Positions 44,492-54,795 of a DNA stretch of 64,000 bases are shown here, in pieces; the first letter of the stretch is position 1; each line of letters begins with the position of its first letter. The notes beneath the pieces were generated by a model. It worked only from the letters and a program-made list of their open reading frames with translations, searched no databases and was not told the DNA's origin. The position numbers and the translations under genes were made by a program. Origin of the DNA: Sarocladium kiliense. Taxonomy: Eukaryota; Ascomycota; Sordariomycetes; Hypocreales; Sarocladiaceae. The stretch is taken from positions 4,898,001 to 4,962,000 of the forward strand of contig JAUZTG010000029.1 of the NCBI GenBank assembly GCA_030734395.1, read 5' to 3'.

Positions 44492-45997
44492 CTAATCCCA
44501 GACTATGCCAACCCGGCTCTGGGTGACCTTAGCCGTAAATCCTTCGAGAATCTCAATCCTGTCTCGTTCCGGTCTGGCCCCCCGCAGCAGATCTGCCTTG
44601 ACGATCTGGTAAACGATATGATGTAGTTCCCACAGTGAGATACCTTTAGCAATGCACGACCTATTCCCTAGTCCGAACGCCATCATGCACTGGTTCATGT
44701 CCACCGTCGGGTTGAGCCATCGATCCGGCTGGAAACTATGTGCACTCGCGTATATGTTGTCTGAGAAGTGCATCTCGAACGCTGAGCAGGAAACCACCGA
44801 CCCTGCCGGGTACGTGATGCCCTCGTGAGTCCAGCCTGGCGCCGGCACCTCGCGAGGGATGCGGCAGGGATTCGTCATGCTCAGCCGAAGGCCCTCTCGG
44901 ATCACGCAGGTGAGGTATGTGATTTGCTGAACCTCTTCATCCCGAGTGATGCCAGCGTTCGCGATTTCCCAGCGTAGCTTCTCATACACCTGCGGATGCT
45001 TCGCCAGCATGAAGCAGATCGTGGTCAGGCCCATTCCGATGGTGTCTGTAGCAGCAAAGATGATGTCCTTGCACTGTGCTCGAACCTCGCACAATGAGAA
45101 GCCGGCTCGCAGGAGGCGAACGGGGAATGATGCAAAGTCACTCTTTTCAGCGGAGTCACTGGCCTGTTGCAGGGCCCGACACATAACTCGATCGGCATAT
45201 TCGTCTAGGGCCTGCGTGCTTGTGTTGATGGACGGGTTGGGGTGGATGAAGAGGTCTATCCATTGCGCCCAGCCGAACAGCGATACCGGTAAGTACCAGA
45301 AACGAGACGCCGAGACAAAGTTGTCTACCACTGCGCTTGCGCTCATCTTAAAATCGGAGGTCTTGAGGGGTTGAACATCGTCGAAGGCGCCGTAGCGAAG
45401 ATCAAAGAGATATTCGGTGATGCCATCGATAGACATGGCACGGGCGAGATCAAGGATGTTGACCGAGCCACGGGCCTTGGCCAGAGCAAGTTCCTGCAAG
45501 AAGCGGTCCATGCTTGACTGGAAGATGCCAGCGGAACTCGTCACGCTGGCCATGCTGAAGAGAGGCAGGATGAGCTTGGCTCGCGCGCCTCTCGCGTTCA
45601 TGTCCGGCTGGCTGAAGATGGAGGCATGGCCGTCCACATCAAAGTTGTGGTAGTAACTGGCCTTTGCAAAGCCGCCCTTGTTCAGATAAATCCCCCTCAG
45701 AGCCGAGACTTGGGTAAAGTCCACTGACGCCAGACCGATCCTCACGGTCGGGCCGTATCGCTGGTGAAGCTGGTGGACATACTGTGCCTCATCGCCTTTA
45801 TAGGCATGGTAAATCAGAGGCAGGTCTGTAATCTTGGCCCAGAGGGGACCGGGAAGCTTGTTCAAAGGGTTCCATGGGTTCAGAAGACGTGCGAGGGTGC
45901 AGCCGCTGATGAATACTACCACAACGAGAACCAACTGGGGTGCGGAAAGCCTTCCCACCACCTCGCCCAGCAGCTCTCTTAGTGTCATGCTCGACAA
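44492..45997 (-). CDS. Cytochrome P450 monooxygenase (501 residues)
   Basis: Intronless. A hydrophobic N-terminal anchor (about residues 20-40) followed by LNPWNPLNKLPGP, the proline-rich hinge, indicates a microsomal P450. I-helix AATDTIG (about 305), K-helix E368-x2-R371 (REGLRLS) and PERF-like PDRWLNP are present. The heme loop is FGLGNRSC448IAKG: the Cys ligand and Arg are normal, but the residue two after Cys is Ala instead of the usual Gly, a tolerated variant in some fungal families. Likely hydroxylates or further oxidises the cluster intermediate with NADPH-P450 reductase. Its upstream region has four CCGA cores. It is the last gene at the right edge of the motif-bearing cluster. Confidence 0.94.
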   Translation of the reverse strand: MSSMTLRELLGEVVGRLSAPQLVLVVVVFISGCTLARLLNPWNPLNKLPGPLWAKITDLPLIYHAYKGDEAQYVHQLHQRYGPTVRIGLASVDFTQVSALRGIYLNKGGFAKASYYHNFDVDGHASIFSQPDMNARGARAKLILPLFSMASVTSSAGIFQSSMDRFLQELALAKARGSVNILDLARAMSIDGITEYLFDLRYGAFDDVQPLKTSDFKMSASAVVDNFVSASRFWYLPVSLFGWAQWIDLFIHPNPSINTSTQALDEYADRVMCRALQQASDSAEKSDFASFPVRLLRAGFSLCEVRAQCKDIIFAATDTIGMGLTTICFMLAKHPQVYEKLRWEIANAGITRDEEVQQITYLTCVIREGLRLSMTNPCRIPREVPAPGWTHEGITYPAGSVVSCSAFEMHFSDNIYASAHSFQPDRWLNPTVDMNQCMMAFGLGNRSCIAKGISLWELHHIVYQIVKADLLRGARPERDRIEILEGFTAKVTQSRVGIVWD

Positions 45998-47230
45998 GGC
46001 TGTGACAGTATGAAACAGGTAAAGAAGAAGAGTTGTAACACGGAAGAGATATAGCTGGACAACGCTTGAGGATTTCTTTTAGACTCGAAGCTGGAGTTAT
46101 CAACACCTGTCCAACCGTCACTGGTTACCTCGGCAAGGCAATTCTGCTCGTCGATCTACACTGGATAATAGCCATTCCTTTGCGGCATCTTTCAACTTGC
46201 TATGCCGATCTACACAATACTCTCGAGTGATAACTCTTCATCAATGCTTGATCCAGGGCCTACTGGGTGAGCGGTGACGCGTATCTCCTACGGGTCGAGG
46301 CCCGACTTGGCCGATCGATTTGCGCTAAAGATGGCCGACGATGGCCGACCGTGAGCGGTGGAGCCGATGATGGTGGTCACCAAGCGACTACGATAGTAGC
46401 CCTTCGTCGTGCAAGTACTTTGCCCGGAGTCAGTGCATAGACAAGGTCATCGCAGGGCGACATTGAGACAACTCGTGCCTATCTTGTCAGCACATTTCTC
46501 TGCAGTGTGAACGAGACCTGAATGTCTAGATAGGCATTCTTATGCTTTTAATAATGCGGGCGCAGGTCACAGGTCATCAATAAGTTCAGGATAGCGTGTT
46601 CTTAGCTCATGCCAGCGCGTGCGGAGTGGAACTTGGCTTTGGAAACGTACAGAGTTGATAGCTGCTCTCAGTCCGAGGTACGAAGGCCTCTTGACTTTGG
46701 CGTGTTGTTATTCTCCGCATTCATGAATGTTACTTTTCGCAGATATGTTCCTGGAATCCGGGGTGCATCTGGGTCCTAAACTAGACGAACTAACTTACCT
46801 TGGGTTACCTTATGCCACTGTTCCTCCACAAACAACCGCCGACAGATAACGCTAGGCCTGGTATCTGGACATCGGCGCGATAAGGTACTTGGTACCATGG
46901 AATAGGGTGAGATACGTGTATATCTTGGCCAAAGAGGTGTGGTCTAGATCTCTTTTCGAGCGATAGGCCTCCCTCAGACGCAGGCGAAACTTATAACCAC
47001 CAACTTCACCCGCATGGACAACGCAGAGATGAGTTAGGTCACACCTTTTTGTCCGAGTGAGACTTCACTTGCCGTATCCTCGAGTCCATCAAGAGGCTTT
47101 TCTAAGGCATTGTCTACTCTGGCTTGTAGTTGTTCAAACTATTCTCTGTTGACCTTTATATGCGTCCTATGCTCTGCCTTCACCAGTGCATCCTTTCGAT
47201 TAAAACTCTCTTCCCCTGATATCTGCAAGC
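45998..47230. other. 1.2 kb divergent intergenic region, right border of the cluster
   Basis: Contains the P450 promoter with its CCGA array near 46302-46348, then about 880 bases leading to the permease gene in which I see no further phased CCGA element. The right part is A/T-richer with a TTTATATG element at about 47156. No supported gene in the interval. Confidence 0.5.
46302..46348. promoter_or_regulatory. Four CCGA cores upstream of the P450 gene
   Basis: CCGA at 46302-46305 and 46311-46314 (9 apart), then 46335-46338 and 46345-46348 (10 apart); three of the four are GGCCGA. They lie 305-351 bases upstream of the P450 ATG (45997). This is the densest copy of the cluster-wide element. 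Confidence 0.7.
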
Positions 47231-48787
47231 ATGTCCTCGGCGGCTAACGCAGACGCGGAGAAAGGCGAGGTCAAACATCCTGGCCCGCAGTTCATGACCA
47301 GCGAGTCCTCCCAAGTCGGCACAGTTGCTGAAATCCGCGATACAGAACCGTCCTGGAGGCACAAGCTGCGCCGGTTCGTCCAGGTCATCGGTGCTGAAGA
47401 ACGAGGCATCACACGCATTGAAGAGCATGAACGCACCGACATGAAACCATGGGCGCTCGCCTATACCTACTATGGAGGCAATTGCAACAGTGCTACTCTA
47501 GCGACCGGGTTTCTCGGGCCTACGGCCTTCGGTCTCGGCTGGTGGGACTCCTTCATGGCTGTTTTGGTTTTCAACTTCATCGGAGTCATGCTTCCAACTG
47601 TCTTTGGCATCTTCGGCCCCAAGCTCGGCCTCCGCACCATGGTCTCGACAAGGTACACGTTCGGATGGCACTTTGCCAAGGTCCTGGCCGTGCTCAACAT
47701 CATTCAGCAGATTGGTTGGGGTGTTGTCAATGCTCTTGCAGGTGCCAACATTCTGTATGACGTGGGCGGCGGCAGTATCAACTTATCTGTGGCCGTCTTC
47801 ATCGTCGCTATCCTTGCTGTTGTTGTCGGCTTCATGGGCAACAAGGCTGTGACAACATTAGAGAAGTACTCCTGGGTCGTTTGCACCCTCGCCTTCATCT
47901 TCCTTGCTGGCTTCGGTGCCGAGCATTTTGTCAACACGCCTATGGCTAAGGGATCCGAGGCCGCCGGATCGATCCTCTCGTTTGGAACCGTCATCATTGG
48001 TTACGAAGTTGCCTGGTCACCAGTTGCGTCCGACTACGGCGTTTATATCAGACACAGTGTGTCAGGACGTGAAGTGTTTGGCTGGACTTTCCTGGGGCTT
48101 TTCATGGGTCAGGTCATTGCTGAACTGCTCGGGGTTGCCGTCGGCACTCTCATTGCTAGTTCTGACGCTCGCTTTACGGACGCATACAACGAGAGAGGGT
48201 TTGGCGGCCTCATTGGCTCTATCTTCAATGGCCGCGGCAGTGCAGCTCAGGGGTTCGGCAAGTTCATCGAAGTAGTTCTTGCTATCTCCGTCGTCTCCGT
48301 CATTGTCTTTGGCGTCTACTCTATTGGTCTGAGCTTACAGATCATCTCCTCCAAGGCTGTCCGAGTCTCGCGACTGATTTGGACGCTTCTCGGCTCAGCC
48401 ATCATTCTCGGCCTGGCCATCGCGGGCCGTAACAGCCTCACAGATGTCATGGTCAACTTCCTCAGCTCATGTGCCTATTGGCTTACACCCTTCTCCTCTA
48501 TCATGGTTTTTGAGCACTTTATCTTTCGAAGAGGGTACAACTACAATCTCGACGCGTGGAATAAACGAGACCTGTTACCTCGAGGATACGCCGCCATTGC
48601 CGCCTTCATCATCAGCACTGCTCTCGCGGTTCTAAGTATGAGCACCGGCTGGTGGGTAGGCCCCATTGCTAAAGCCGCGGGTAATGGATCATCTGGCGTG
48701 GACATCAGCTGGATCCTGGCGCTGGCCGCCAGTGCTGTCGTATATCCACCTTTACGGTACTGGGAGCGGAAGAAGGGGTTCTACTAG
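47231..48787 (+). CDS. NCS1 purine/cytosine permease-like transporter (518 residues)
   Basis: Intronless. After a polar N-terminus, the protein has about twelve hydrophobic segments with the NCS1 (Fcy-type) signature: SWRHKLRRFVQVIGAEERGI before the first span, CNSATLATGFLGPTAFGLGWWDS in span 1, FGPKLGLRTMVSTRYTFGWH, and VAWSPVASDYGVYI in the central spans. Fungal members import cytosine, purines, vitamins such as pyridoxine, or related N-heterocycles with protons across the plasma membrane. The end (YPPLRYWERKKGFY) is the typical cytosolic tail. It lies next to hydroxyacid oxidase and amine oxidase genes, suggesting uptake of an N-containing nutrient for the neighbouring catabolic enzymes (inference). 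Confidence 0.93.
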   Translation: MSSAANADAEKGEVKHPGPQFMTSESSQVGTVAEIRDTEPSWRHKLRRFVQVIGAEERGITRIEEHERTDMKPWALAYTYYGGNCNSATLATGFLGPTAFGLGWWDSFMAVLVFNFIGVMLPTVFGIFGPKLGLRTMVSTRYTFGWHFAKVLAVLNIIQQIGWGVVNALAGANILYDVGGGSINLSVAVFIVAILAVVVGFMGNKAVTTLEKYSWVVCTLAFIFLAGFGAEHFVNTPMAKGSEAAGSILSFGTVIIGYEVAWSPVASDYGVYIRHSVSGREVFGWTFLGLFMGQVIAELLGVAVGTLIASSDARFTDAYNERGFGGLIGSIFNGRGSAAQGFGKFIEVVLAISVVSVIVFGVYSIGLSLQIISSKAVRVSRLIWTLLGSAIILGLAIAGRNSLTDVMVNFLSSCAYWLTPFSSIMVFEHFIFRRGYNYNLDAWNKRDLLPRGYAAIAAFIISTALAVLSMSTGWWVGPIAKAAGNGSSGVDISWILALAASAVVYPPLRYWERKKGFY

Positions 48788-49025
48788 ACGTGGTAGAGGT
48801 GCGTACATAGATATCAACTAGCAGGTGAATTCAAGTGATAGTCTGTCAACTTATCTCGCTGCTCGTGAGAATACGCTCAAGTGACTCGTCAAAGAGGTGG
48901 ATGACAGGACTGATACCGTCAACGGAGCTGTTCGGTCCTGACAAACGGAGTCTGCATCTCAAGAGCATTCTGGGTGAGACCTGGGTTGATAATTGCATGC
49001 GTATGCAGTTCCAAGTCCATCTACG

Positions 49026-50358
49026 CTACAGCTTCGCAATCCCGAAGCCTTCTCTCGCCACGACTCCAATTCTATCTCTACTGATATCAGACACCTTCGC
49101 AACCCCAGCGAGCGCCATCGTCCGACTAAGCTCTCTCTCAAGGATATGCAGCACGTCCTCAACGCCACTCTGACCGCCATACGCAAGTCCCCAAAGTGCC
49201 GGCCGACCAATTGACACGAAATCTGCTCTCAGCGCCAGCGCTTTGAACACATCCGCTCCAGTTCGTACGCCGCCGTCCAGGATTACTGGGATACGACCTT
49301 GGACGGCTGCAGCGACCTCTGGGAGCGCCTCGATTGTGGCATATGTACTGCTTAGTTGTCTTCCTCCATGGTTCGAGACAATGATTGCATCGGCGCCATG
49401 CTCGACCGCAAGAGCGGCATCTTCACCCGTCATAATGCCCTTGAGGATGATGCGCATCTTTGTCACTCCTCGCAGGAACTTCATAGTTTTCGCCCAGGTG
49501 ATGCTGGAACTATGCATCTTGGAGCTTGAAGTAGCCAGAAGATCTGCTGCCTCGGTCGACGTCCTTGCATTCATGAGGAGTCGATTGACGCTAGGGAGGT
49601 TCGAAGGGGAGGTAGTTGGAGTGTCGGTGTTGGGGAGACTCATGCCTGGTGGTAAGACGACGGCGGTGCGTCTCTCGGCGAGTCTGTTCCCTAGGACGGG
49701 GGTGTCGACGGTGAGGACAAGAGCCTCGTATGACGCAGCTTCAAGATCGTCAGCCATTCGAGCATGAAGCTTTCAATGGGTAGTTTCGGTCACCTTCTGC
49801 ACGTCTGATGAGCTTTATGCTCTTCTGTACATCTTCGTACAGATACAACTGCATCCACGGCGGTGGTGCCTCACACCCATGTGCTTTCATAGTCTGCTGC
49901 CTCGCCGCCTGGACATCCTCCAGCGAAGTCGTCGACTGGGAAGACAACGTCACTTGCACTCCCAGAGAAGCGGCGGCCCGCGCTACATCAAGCTCGCCAT
50001 CACCGCCAGCAAGTTTCTGCATGGCACTGGGGGCTATGCTGATTGGAAGCGGCGATGACCAGCCGAAGAGCTTGGTTGAGGTGTCGACTCTTGAGACGTC
50101 GACTAGCACTCGTGGTCTGATCAATAAGCTATTTGTTGGCATGTCTTTAGCTTCGAGTCCTTCACACGACGATGATTTGGGAGGGAAAGGCCCTTGAGAA
50201 CCCACGTTGGCGTACCGATTGAAAGCCTCAACATTGCGACGAAGGGCTTCTTCATCGTCGGATCCAGAGGCATAGAACTCATAGATGTGTTTTGGCAGCT
50301 TGGCTTTGCCTGCGAGCTCGACTTCATGCAGAGTCAAGGGTGGTGAAGGCGACGTCAT
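49026..50358 (-). CDS. FMN-dependent 2-hydroxyacid oxidase/dehydrogenase (396 residues)
   Basis: Three exons on the minus strand: 50216-50358, 49794-50128 and 49026-49738. The first intron (87 bases, unusual GTACGC donor, ATAG acceptor) is chosen because removing it makes FNR-LLIRPRVLVDVS fit the family length exactly; left in, it would add 29 residues. The second is 55 bases. The protein has the alpha-hydroxyacid dehydrogenase fold: LPKHIYEFYASG, RPRVLVDVSRVDTST, SIAPSAMQKLA, LVLTVDTPVLG, ILKGIMTGEDA and VSNHGGRQL with catalytic His283 and Arg286. Relatives are glycolate and lactate oxidases, which convert 2-hydroxyacids to 2-oxoacids. No b2-type heme domain is present and no clear PTS1 tripeptide (ends AKL, which is PTS1-like; peroxisomal targeting is possible). 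Confidence 0.88.
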
Positions 50359-51288
50359 ACTGGCGGGTTTGGTTGGTTACTTTCACAGCCCGACGAGACG
50401 ATGTTATCTGGTCAATTGCAGCTCAATTGAAGGCCTCTTTGATTCAGATATTTACAAAATTTTCCCAAGTTTTTGGTCAAGTCTCGGGTATTGTTTGGGG
50501 ATTCTGTTGTTTAGTTTCGAGATGCTCACGGCATTGGGCACGGGGACCGACACCGGCTCCGGTTCTCGGCGGGACGTCATGCTGCAGTGCAAACAAGCCA
50601 TGTACAGCCACCACCGGCCGGACACATCTCTATCTGCCAGCCAATCTGCCCTGTTTCCTGCAGAGGATAGCCGAATACCGCGACGAAATTCGGAAGAGTC
50701 AGGAATTACATCCAACAGAGAGTTTGAAGCCCAGATCCCACAATTGCACCCCAAGATGCTGCTTACTCCATGTCCCACAGTGGGGAGCTTCTCCTCCATT
50801 GCCGCCGGCTGGGCCTGATAGCGTCGTCGCTCCGTCTGGCAAGTCCTGGCGTCCCTCAAGCCTCGTAGTTGATCGGGTCGTGTTCCCTCAAATGAAGGAA
50901 AAGAAGGCGACGTGTCCGACCTCGCTTTCGCCATCGATCAGCCATGTCAGCTTCGACGTTTGATCTCTAACCGCTTCGCTCCCATATTCCTGATTTGGGG
51001 GAGATGGATATGCAGCCTGTATCGCCAGGTTCTGGCGACCCGGATGACGACGATCATGGAGCATGCTCCAAAGCCAGTGAAGAAGAGTTGCAATCACCGC
51101 AGTGGACTTGGAAAGCCTCGTAACCGCCATTGGACATAATCGATGGCTATCTATGGGTAGCTCTAGTATTATAGCTGCAGATTGCACACACTACCGTATT
51201 CGCAGCAGTACTGTTCATGGGGTTTTACACCAGGTTCATCATCCCTACTCTCACCTTCAATATTCCTCGACAATCACCCTGAGCAAAT
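50359..51288. other. Divergent promoter region between hydroxyacid oxidase and amine oxidase fusion
   Basis: 930 bases between the two ATGs. Open frames over this stretch (for example 50292-50963) start inside the oxidase coding region and lack any domain. The last 60 bases are a C/T/A leader for the fusion gene. No repeated motif stands out. Confidence 0.5.
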
Positions 51289-53164
51289 ATGGGTAACGTC
51301 AAGACGGTCGACCTCGAAGCAACAGCCAGTGCCTACTTCGCGCCCGGCACCCTCTCGCCTGCCACTCACACTCTCCAAGTGTCCGGCCAGGTCGGCACCA
51401 CCAAAAATGGCACTGTTCCAGACGACTACGAATCTCAGATTCATCTTGCCCTCCTGAACCTGCGCAAAGTTCTGATCGCCGCAGGTGCCTGTGTGGAAAA
51501 CATCACCAAGCTCACCGTCTACGTCGTCAACTACGATGCCGCGAATCGCAAGCACACGCGGCATATCCAGAAGTTCCTGCGGGGGCATCGGCCGGCTATG
51601 ACTTTGGTGCCTGTCGATAAGCTAGCTATGCCGGAGTGGCTCTTCGAGATCGATGCTACTGTAGCTGTACCCGAGAAACCTTCTCAAGCTCTGACTCTGC
51701 CTCCTGCCTCGGAGGAGTATGAAGTTGTCATCATCGGAGCTGGTCTCGCCGGTCTCTCTGCTGCACACGACATCATGCGCGCTGGTTTCTCATGCCTTAT
51801 CCTAGAAGCTCGAGATCGCGTAGGCGGCAAGACGTGGAGTCAGAAGCTAGACTCTGGAGGCGTTGTTGACCTCGGTGCCGCTTGGCTGAACGATACCAAC
51901 CAGAGCAGAGTCATTGCTCTCGCTAGGAAGTACGGCGCCGAGCTCATCGAGCAGAACACAAGCGGTAACTGCGTGCTCCAGAACAAGGATGGACAGTGCT
52001 CTCTGTTTCCATACGGGGAGATTCCAAACGTGTGTACAATCTTCATTCATTGTCTGCAAGTCACATGCTAACACCGTCCTTTCACAGTTTGACGAAGCGT
52101 CGCGGAAGAATATCGAATTGATCCGGGACATGGCCGAGAAAGAATGCCAAACTCTCGATACCTGGAAGCCCAGGGACACTTCCCTCGACTCCATGACCTT
52201 CGAAGCCTACCTCCGATCACGAGGCGCCAGCGAAACCGCAATCGCCACTGGTACAGTATGGACTCGCGCCATGCTGGGCCAGGATCCAAAGGACATGTCA
52301 GCCTTATACTTCCTGAACTACTGCAAGTCTGGGGGTGGTCTCATGCAGATGCGGTCCGATCGCAAGAATGGCGGACAGTATCTACGCGTGAGACAGGGCA
52401 CGCAGCTGTTAGCCAAGGGACTGGCTTCAAGTCTCCCGGATGGTACAGTTCGTCTGTCGACACCAGTAAAAGCCATTGTTCAGCAGGCCAACGGGGGCTC
52501 TATCCTCGTGCAATCGACTGCTGGAAAGGTGATTTCTGCCCGCAAAGTCATCACTACCGTTCCAGGTCCGGCTCTGCGGTCCATCTCCTTCCACCCTCAG
52601 CTGCCTCCAGTCAAGCAGCTGTGGATCGATTCGCTATCGTACGGGTACTACACGAAGGCCATGATGGAATTCAAAACGCCCTTTTGGGCTGAAGCAGGAA
52701 TTTGTGGCCTCATCAACTCCTTCACCGGGCCTGCGGCTGTTGTTCGCGATACTTCCATTCCTGAGGACAACAAACACGTTCTCACCTGTTTCATGGCGGC
52801 AGATCACGGCCGTGCTTGGTCTGCGTTGCCAACAAAGGCTGAGAAAGAGGCGACCCTATTAAAACAGCTCAAGAGCCTTTACGGTGTAGACAACCTTGAG
52901 GAGCTGTTCGTTTCCCTGACGTTCTACGAGTGGACTCAGGATGAATGGTCTGGCTGGGGATGTCCCTGCACCGCCTTGCCCCCTGGCGTTCTCGATACCG
53001 TCGGTGGAGACAGCCTTAGAGAACCGGCTGGTAATCTGCATTTCGCTGGTACTGAGACCGCTGGTGAGTGGAAAGGTTACATGGAAGGCGCAGTTCGTAG
53101 TGGTGAGCGTGCCGCTGCTGAGGTTGTGAAGGGATTGAACTCTGGAATTGTCTGTCGACTATAG
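51289..53164 (+). CDS. Rid-like (YjgF/L-PSP) domain fused to flavin amine oxidase (605 residues)
   Basis: Two exons: 51289-52029 and 52088-53164. Residues about 10-130 are a Rid-family domain (LQVSGQVGTTKNG; ALLNLRKVLIAAGACVENITKLTVYV; RPAMTLVPVDKL...FEIDATVAV). From about 145 a monoamine-oxidase-type FAD domain follows: G150-A-G152-L-A-G155, LEARDRVGGKTWS, then FHPQLPP and a C-terminal HFAGTETAGEWKGYMEGAVRSGERAA, the FAD-contacting end of MAO-type enzymes. The position equal to the imine-binding Arg of E. coli RidA (R105, from memory) is Met104, so deaminase activity of the Rid part is doubtful. The enzyme should oxidise an amine to an imine/aldehyde; an adjacent Rid domain could shield or process the imine. 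Ends CRL, a possible weak PTS1. Confidence 0.92.
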
Positions 53165-53592
53165 AAGCTATCTCAAGACCAGGAAAAGCACCAAGTCCTA
53201 GATCATGATAGTCATTTGATGAAGACCACCCGACCTCCATACGTATATCAATTACTTAACTATGTTGCAAAATCGATCGCATGAATATACCACGCCCGTA
53301 CAATCGTATAAGCGAGATGGACCAGGTGCGCAAGCGGTTGTGGGGGACTCCAGTGGTGGCGCTTAGACGGGGAATCTGTATCGCGCGTCCTCTCTCCATT
53401 TTCGTCTCGTCCGTCTGTCATTAATCCTCCACATGCAGCTCTGGCGCAATTGGGGATTAATGTTTAAGTCTTTGTCATCAAGGTTAACTTAGCAAGGCGG
53501 CCTCGCCACGCTCCATTCATCTTCCTGTCTCTCTACAGCTGTCGCTCTGCCTCTGACTGTACTACGCACGATAATATACCAGGAAGCACATC
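53165..53592. other. Short intergenic, promoter of the reductase gene
   Basis: 428 bases between two plus-strand genes. It should hold the amine oxidase 3' end and the promoter of the ketopantoate-reductase-like gene; no specific element recognised. Confidence 0.5.
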
Positions 53593-54675
53593 ATGGCAAA
53601 GAGCAGAGTTCTAATTGTAGGTACAGGTGGCATTGGCACCATGTCAGCCTATGCCTTGGAGATGGGTGGCAAGGCTGAAGTGACGGCCGTGTTACGATCC
53701 AACTATGAGGCTGTGATGCGCGATGGCTTCGATATTGACTCTGTGTTGTACGGCGAGATCAAATCCTGGAGGCCATCTCATGGTACGTTTCAGGTGTGAA
53801 ATAGTACCAAGTATACGACATCTAACATATGTCAAGTTGTCAAAGCTGTTCCTGACGTCTCAAGGGGCGACGTTTCTCCCTTCGACTACATCCTCGTCAC
53901 AACCAAGAACATCGCCGACGTCCCTCCGACCGTCGCAGACATCATCTCCCCCGCCGTCACACCCGGAAAGACAGCCGTCATTCTCTCCCAGAACGGCATC
54001 AACATCGAAAAACCTCTCATCTCTCGGTTCCCAACGAATCCACTGATCAGCAGTGTCGCTTACACGGGCGCGACTGAGACTGCGCCTGGCAAAGTATACA
54101 ATGATGATCCAGATAAGCAGAAGATCGGGGCATTCATGAATCCTAAGGTTCCTATGGAGGTCGCTGCAGAAGCAGCAAGGCGTTATGTCGACATCTACAA
54201 TCCGCAAGGGGCCCTTGATGTGGTGTACGAGTCAAATGTCGCGGCAGTCAGGTGGCGCAAGTTGGCGTACAACTCGTCTTTCAACCCGGTTGCTTCTATC
54301 CTTCGAATGGATACACCCCGTATGCGCATGAGCCGACACATCATTGACGATCTTATCATCCCCATCATCGGTGAGATCCGAGCCGTCGCGGAAGCCAAAG
54401 GGATCACCCTCCAGTCAGATCTCGTCGACGCCGTCATCCACCAAGACCCTCTTGACTCCGGCTTCAAGCCTAGCATGTGCCAGGACTATGAGAAGGGTAA
54501 CTTGATGGAGATTGAGAGCATTGTTGGCGAGCCTCTTCGTGAAGGTCAGAAGTTGGGAATCCCAATGCCCACTTTACAGGTTGTGTATGGCATCATGAAG
54601 GGGCTGCAGCTGAAGGTCATTGAGGAGAACGGCCTTTGGGTGCCGGGCTTTGAGGATGGCAATCCGTACAGGTAA
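53593..54675 (+). CDS. Ketopantoate reductase-like (ApbA/PanE) protein (342 residues)
   Basis: Two exons: 53593-53782 and 53837-54675 (54-base intron, GTACGT donor). Rossmann motif VLIVG10-T-G12-G-I-G15 at the N-terminus, LVTTKN...VILSQNGINIE as in PanE-type reductases, and the C-terminal helical domain with RWRKLAYNSSFNP (catalytic Lys/Asn region) and YEKGNLMEIESIVGEP. Canonical 2-dehydropantoate 2-reductases make pantoate for coenzyme A, but fungi have several paralogues of unknown or specialised function. Next to a class II aldolase and an aldehyde dehydrogenase, this copy more probably reduces a 2-keto intermediate of a catabolic route (inference). Cytosolic, no targeting signal. Confidence 0.9.
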
Positions 54676-54795
54676 ATAAAGTTGCATTCAAACAAGCGTG
54701 ATAATTATTATCAGTAATTTGATGTAAATCCGAGTTTCATATAATGCGGATGATGCTGTCACAAAAATATGTACGGGCTTTCAAGTTAAGGTCTA

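Noticed and set aside
32768..45997. Labelling the cluster as a known secondary-metabolite cluster
   Set aside because: No scaffold enzyme is present and I do not recognise the gene combination, so no product is claimed.
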